A DNA stretch of 64,000 nt, taken from assembly GCF_025151045.1 (NCBI RefSeq), contig NZ_CP102285.1, positions 2,542,001 to 2,606,000 on the forward strand. Direction: 5' to 3'. The stretch is from Parabacteroides johnsonii DSM 18315. GTDB taxonomy: Bacteria > Bacteroidota > Bacteroidia > Bacteroidales > Tannerellaceae. The notes under the pieces were generated by a model. It saw nothing but the letters and a program-made list of their open reading frames with translations. It made no database searches and was not told where the DNA came from. Below, one piece after another: positions 61,977 to 64,000 of this stretch. The position numbers and the translations under genes are program-made. Position 1 is the stretch's first letter, and every line of letters begins with the position of its first letter.

Positions 61977-62975
61977 ATGAATAAATTATTTATCGGGATT
62001 GATTTCTCCAAGAAAAAAGTGGATGTAAGTGTGATAGAGAAAGAAAACATGTCTTCAGGAGTCCATCGTGAGTTCAGTAATGATGTTGCCGGACATGAGA
62101 GTCTGTTGGCATGGCTTTGTGAAAGCTATCCGCAGACAGGCAAGGATCAGATGCTCTTTTGCGGTGAGAACACGGGACTTTACAGCGTTTGTTTGAGTAA
62201 CACTCTCGCGCACGAAGGTTATACACTGTGGCTGGAACATCCTTACAGTATCAAGCACAGCAGTGGCATGCAACGCGGGAAAAATGATAAATCGGATTCA
62301 TTGCTGATCGCACAATACGCTTGCCGTTTCGAGGATATGGCCAAGGTCTATGCCCCCAATACGGAAACCATACGGGCGTTGCACTCATTTTTTACATTCC
62401 GTGATTTATTGGTGAAAATGAAAAATGAAGCATTGGTACATGCCAAAGAACTCCATTCGGTCCTGAAAGGGAATCGCGCAACGGATTACATATATCAACA
62501 TAGCCTGACACAAGTGAAAAACTTGACCCGTGAAATAAAAGATGTGGAAAAGGAAATAATGGATCTGATCAACAGTGAAGAGGAGATCAAAAACAATTAT
62601 GAGCGTATTACATCCATCAAAGGCGTGGCTTTTGTCAACGCCCTTGCTTTGATCGTTTATACCGAAAACTTCACCTGTTTTGACGATCCACGCAAGCTGG
62701 CCTGCTATGCGGGAGTGGTCCCGTTCCAACGAACCTCCGGATCCAGTGTCAAAGGTAACGCAAAGACCAGTGGATTTGCCAATAAAAAACTAAACACGCT
62801 ACTCACCCAAGCGGCACGAACGGCTGCCATACATGATCCAATATTAAGAGAGTATTACAGGCGCAAAAGGGAAGAGGGGAAGCATCATAATTTGGTTATA
62901 AACAATATTAGAAACAAACTGATACATCGAATCTGCGCATTAGTCAGGAACCAAACTTTCGACCAAGCGGCTTAG
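61977..62975 (+). CDS. IS110-family transposase
   Basis: A 332-residue DEDD recombinase of the IS110 family. The N-terminal RuvC-like domain starts LFIGIDFSKKKVDVSVIEKE and has the GENTG and KNDKSDSLLIAQYA segments with acidic residues. A coiled-coil-like linker follows, then the C-terminal Tnp domain with ITSIKGVAFVNALALIVY, KLACYAGVVPFQRTSGSS and the conserved serine. The frame is open from 61902, but the ATG at 61977 fits the family. Upstream non-coding DNA contains the bridge RNA candidate. No inverted terminal repeats are expected, and none were found. Confidence 0.93.
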   Translation: MNKLFIGIDFSKKKVDVSVIEKENMSSGVHREFSNDVAGHESLLAWLCESYPQTGKDQMLFCGENTGLYSVCLSNTLAHEGYTLWLEHPYSIKHSSGMQRGKNDKSDSLLIAQYACRFEDMAKVYAPNTETIRALHSFFTFRDLLVKMKNEALVHAKELHSVLKGNRATDYIYQHSLTQVKNLTREIKDVEKEIMDLINSEEEIKNNYERITSIKGVAFVNALALIVYTENFTCFDDPRKLACYAGVVPFQRTSGSSVKGNAKTSGFANKKLNTLLTQAARTAAIHDPILREYYRRKREEGKHHNLVINNIRNKLIHRICALVRNQTFDQAA

Positions 62976-63348
62976 ATTTTTGCAATATTCTTAATTTGTT
63001 TTAAAATCTTTCCGTTTATTTGGTTGGGAACATAGATTACAATAACCCCTACGATATGGGAAATATTTGTATTCCACTAATGTTCAACACTTTGACAAAT
63101 ATCATGTTTATTAAAAAATATTACCTCTGCGGGTAATTCGAAATAAACGGGATAGAAAACCAAATTTCATGCACTACTATTTCGATTTAGACCAGCGGGT
63201 ATTTGAGGAAACCATACAATAAGCCAAGAATGGCAAACCAGCCAGTTTATCACAAATAACATCTATTCTGCAACTTTTCATAAAGCAGACATCTATATGT
63301 CATGATAATTTGTTAGTTTTGCAGTTCAATATAAAAAAGAAAGCAACA
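62976..63348. other. IS110 right flank and hisH promoter region
   Basis: About 370 bases without a convincing gene. The right end of the IS lies somewhere here but cannot be located without a comparison. A short frame near 63170 starting MHYYFDLDQRVFEETIQ is stopped after 17 codons, with further readable codons behind it, and could be a gene remnant. TAGTTTTG at 63314-63321 is a -7 box for hisH. Confidence 0.5.
63314..63321 (+). promoter_or_regulatory. -7 box of the his operon segment
   Basis: TAGTTTTG matches TAnnTTTG, about 28 bases before the hisH ATG. The IS110 insertion may have separated hisH from upstream his genes, making this promoter important. Confidence 0.45.
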
Positions 63349-63939
63349 ATGGATGTCGCCATTATCAAATACAATGCCGGAAATATTTATTCTGTGAGTT
63401 ACGCACTGAAGAGGCTGGGAGTCGAAGCAACAATCACAGCAGATCCGGAACTGTTATGTAAAGCGGATAAAGTAATCTTTCCGGGTGTCGGTGAAGCCCA
63501 GACCACAATGGAACACCTGAAAGAGCATAAACTGGATGCGATTATAAAAGGATTGAAGCAACCTGTTTTAGGCATTTGCCTCGGCATGCAGTTGATGTGC
63601 CGCCATTCGGAAGAAGGTGATGCGGATTGCTTAGGCATTTTCGATACAGAAGTAAAACGTTTCATTCCGCAGCAACACGCAGATAAAGTTCCGCACATGG
63701 GATGGAATACGATTACGGATGTTAAAGACGGACTGTTCAACAAGCAATTGGAAAACAAGTTTGTTTATTTCGTACACAGTTATTATGTACCCGTAAACAA
63801 ATATACCGCCGCAACAACCGAATATATTCTCCCGTTCAGCGCTTCCCTGCATAAAGACAATTTCTATGCGACTCAGTTCCACCCGGAAAAAAGCGGTTCG
63901 GTCGGCGAGGTTATATTAAGTAACTTTTTAAAACTGTAA
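63349..63939 (+). CDS. hisH: Imidazole glycerol phosphate synthase, glutamine amidotransferase subunit HisH
   Basis: A 196-residue class I glutamine amidotransferase that supplies ammonia to HisF in histidine synthesis. The nucleophile Cys is in GICLGMQLM, and the partner residues are visible in the C-terminal FHPEKSG (His and Glu). The frame is open from 63310, but the ATG at 63349 begins MDVAIIKYNAGNIYSV, the family start. hisA begins six bases after its stop. No upstream his gene is seen in the window; the IS110 element lies there instead. Confidence 0.96.
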   Translation: MDVAIIKYNAGNIYSVSYALKRLGVEATITADPELLCKADKVIFPGVGEAQTTMEHLKEHKLDAIIKGLKQPVLGICLGMQLMCRHSEEGDADCLGIFDTEVKRFIPQQHADKVPHMGWNTITDVKDGLFNKQLENKFVYFVHSYYVPVNKYTAATTEYILPFSASLHKDNFYATQFHPEKSGSVGEVILSNFLKL

Positions 63940-63945
63940 TGTGAT

Positions 63946-64000
63946 ATGATAGAGTTGATTCCGGCAATAGATATGATCGACGGGAAATGCGTACGCCTCA
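63946..64000 (+). CDS. hisA: HisA, N-terminal fragment at the window edge
   Basis: Only 18 codons are present: MIELIPAIDMIDGKCVRL, which matches the N-terminus of phosphoribosylformimino-5-aminoimidazole carboxamide ribotide isomerase (histidine step 4), with the catalytic Asp in AIDMIDGK. It follows hisH after six bases. Confidence 0.92.
   Translation, partial: MIELIPAIDMIDGKCVRL

Noticed and set aside
63170-63300. Possible small gene starting MHYYFDLDQRVFEE
   Set aside because: It stops after 17 codons. It could be a remnant of a gene interrupted before the his operon, but nothing identifies it.

Overview
The window looks like chromosome of a Bacteroidales gut bacterium, most likely a Parabacteroides-type organism (inference). 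The basis is a SusC/SusD locus under an ECF sigma/FecR pair, promoters fitting the Bacteroides form TAnnTTTG, gene starts without clear Shine-Dalgarno sites, and a tRNA-Asp-linked integrative element with DUF3408, DUF3876, RteC and MobA genes.

1-9.2 kb is a minus-strand housekeeping run: ileS (cut by the left edge), a DUF3810 metalloprotease-like membrane protein, metH, smpB, a Yip1-like protein and a lipoprotein. 9.2-20.6 kb, still minus, holds a second lipoprotein related to the first, an ECF sigma factor with an anti-sigma/beta-barrel fusion, a probable metal-uptake operon (Cys-rich protein, TonB receptor, HMA protein), a GHL10-type hydrolase with a phosphodiesterase, trxB and a LolA-type chaperone. 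20.8-27.2 kb has ftsK divergent from a DUF5063 / 3'-5' exonuclease / rlmI-type methyltransferase operon, then mdh.

27.3-34.9 kb is a DUF1080 protein, an LpxA paralogue and a complete RND efflux operon. 35.2-41.6 kb carries a membrane protein, a LacI-type regulator with the mannonate pair (SDR oxidoreductase, uxuA), an M23 peptidase lipoprotein, MarC and a YczE-like protein. 41.6-49.9 kb is a polysaccharide utilisation locus: ECF sigma, FecR, SusC, SusD and a GH105 unsaturated-uronyl hydrolase. Its products could plausibly feed the nearby mannonate branch. 49.9-51.9 kb has a cold-shock-domain protein, an RRM protein and a Tag glycosylase.

52.17-61.28 kb is an integrative element in the 3' end of a tRNA-Asp gene. 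It is bounded by a 158-bp imperfect direct repeat that includes the tRNA end and its terminator. It carries a tyrosine integrase, several HTH/excisionase-like proteins, DUF3408, DUF3876, MobA without a relaxase, an RteC gene broken at an A7 run, and AT-rich cargo: a DUF488 protein with an unknown partner, and an AraC regulator with a ketopantoate-reductase-like enzyme. Two tRNA-Asp genes, an IS110 element with a strong bridge-RNA candidate, hisH and the start of hisA close the window.

The non-coding DNA is unusually structured. Notable items are three same-orientation heptamer-built hairpins with a GCGTC loop at gene 3' ends, two arrays of short motifs at exact 21- and 23-bp periods, a 610-bp nested palindrome, a dispersed GC-rich palindrome family, and a 184-bp nested palindrome beside the integrase gene.
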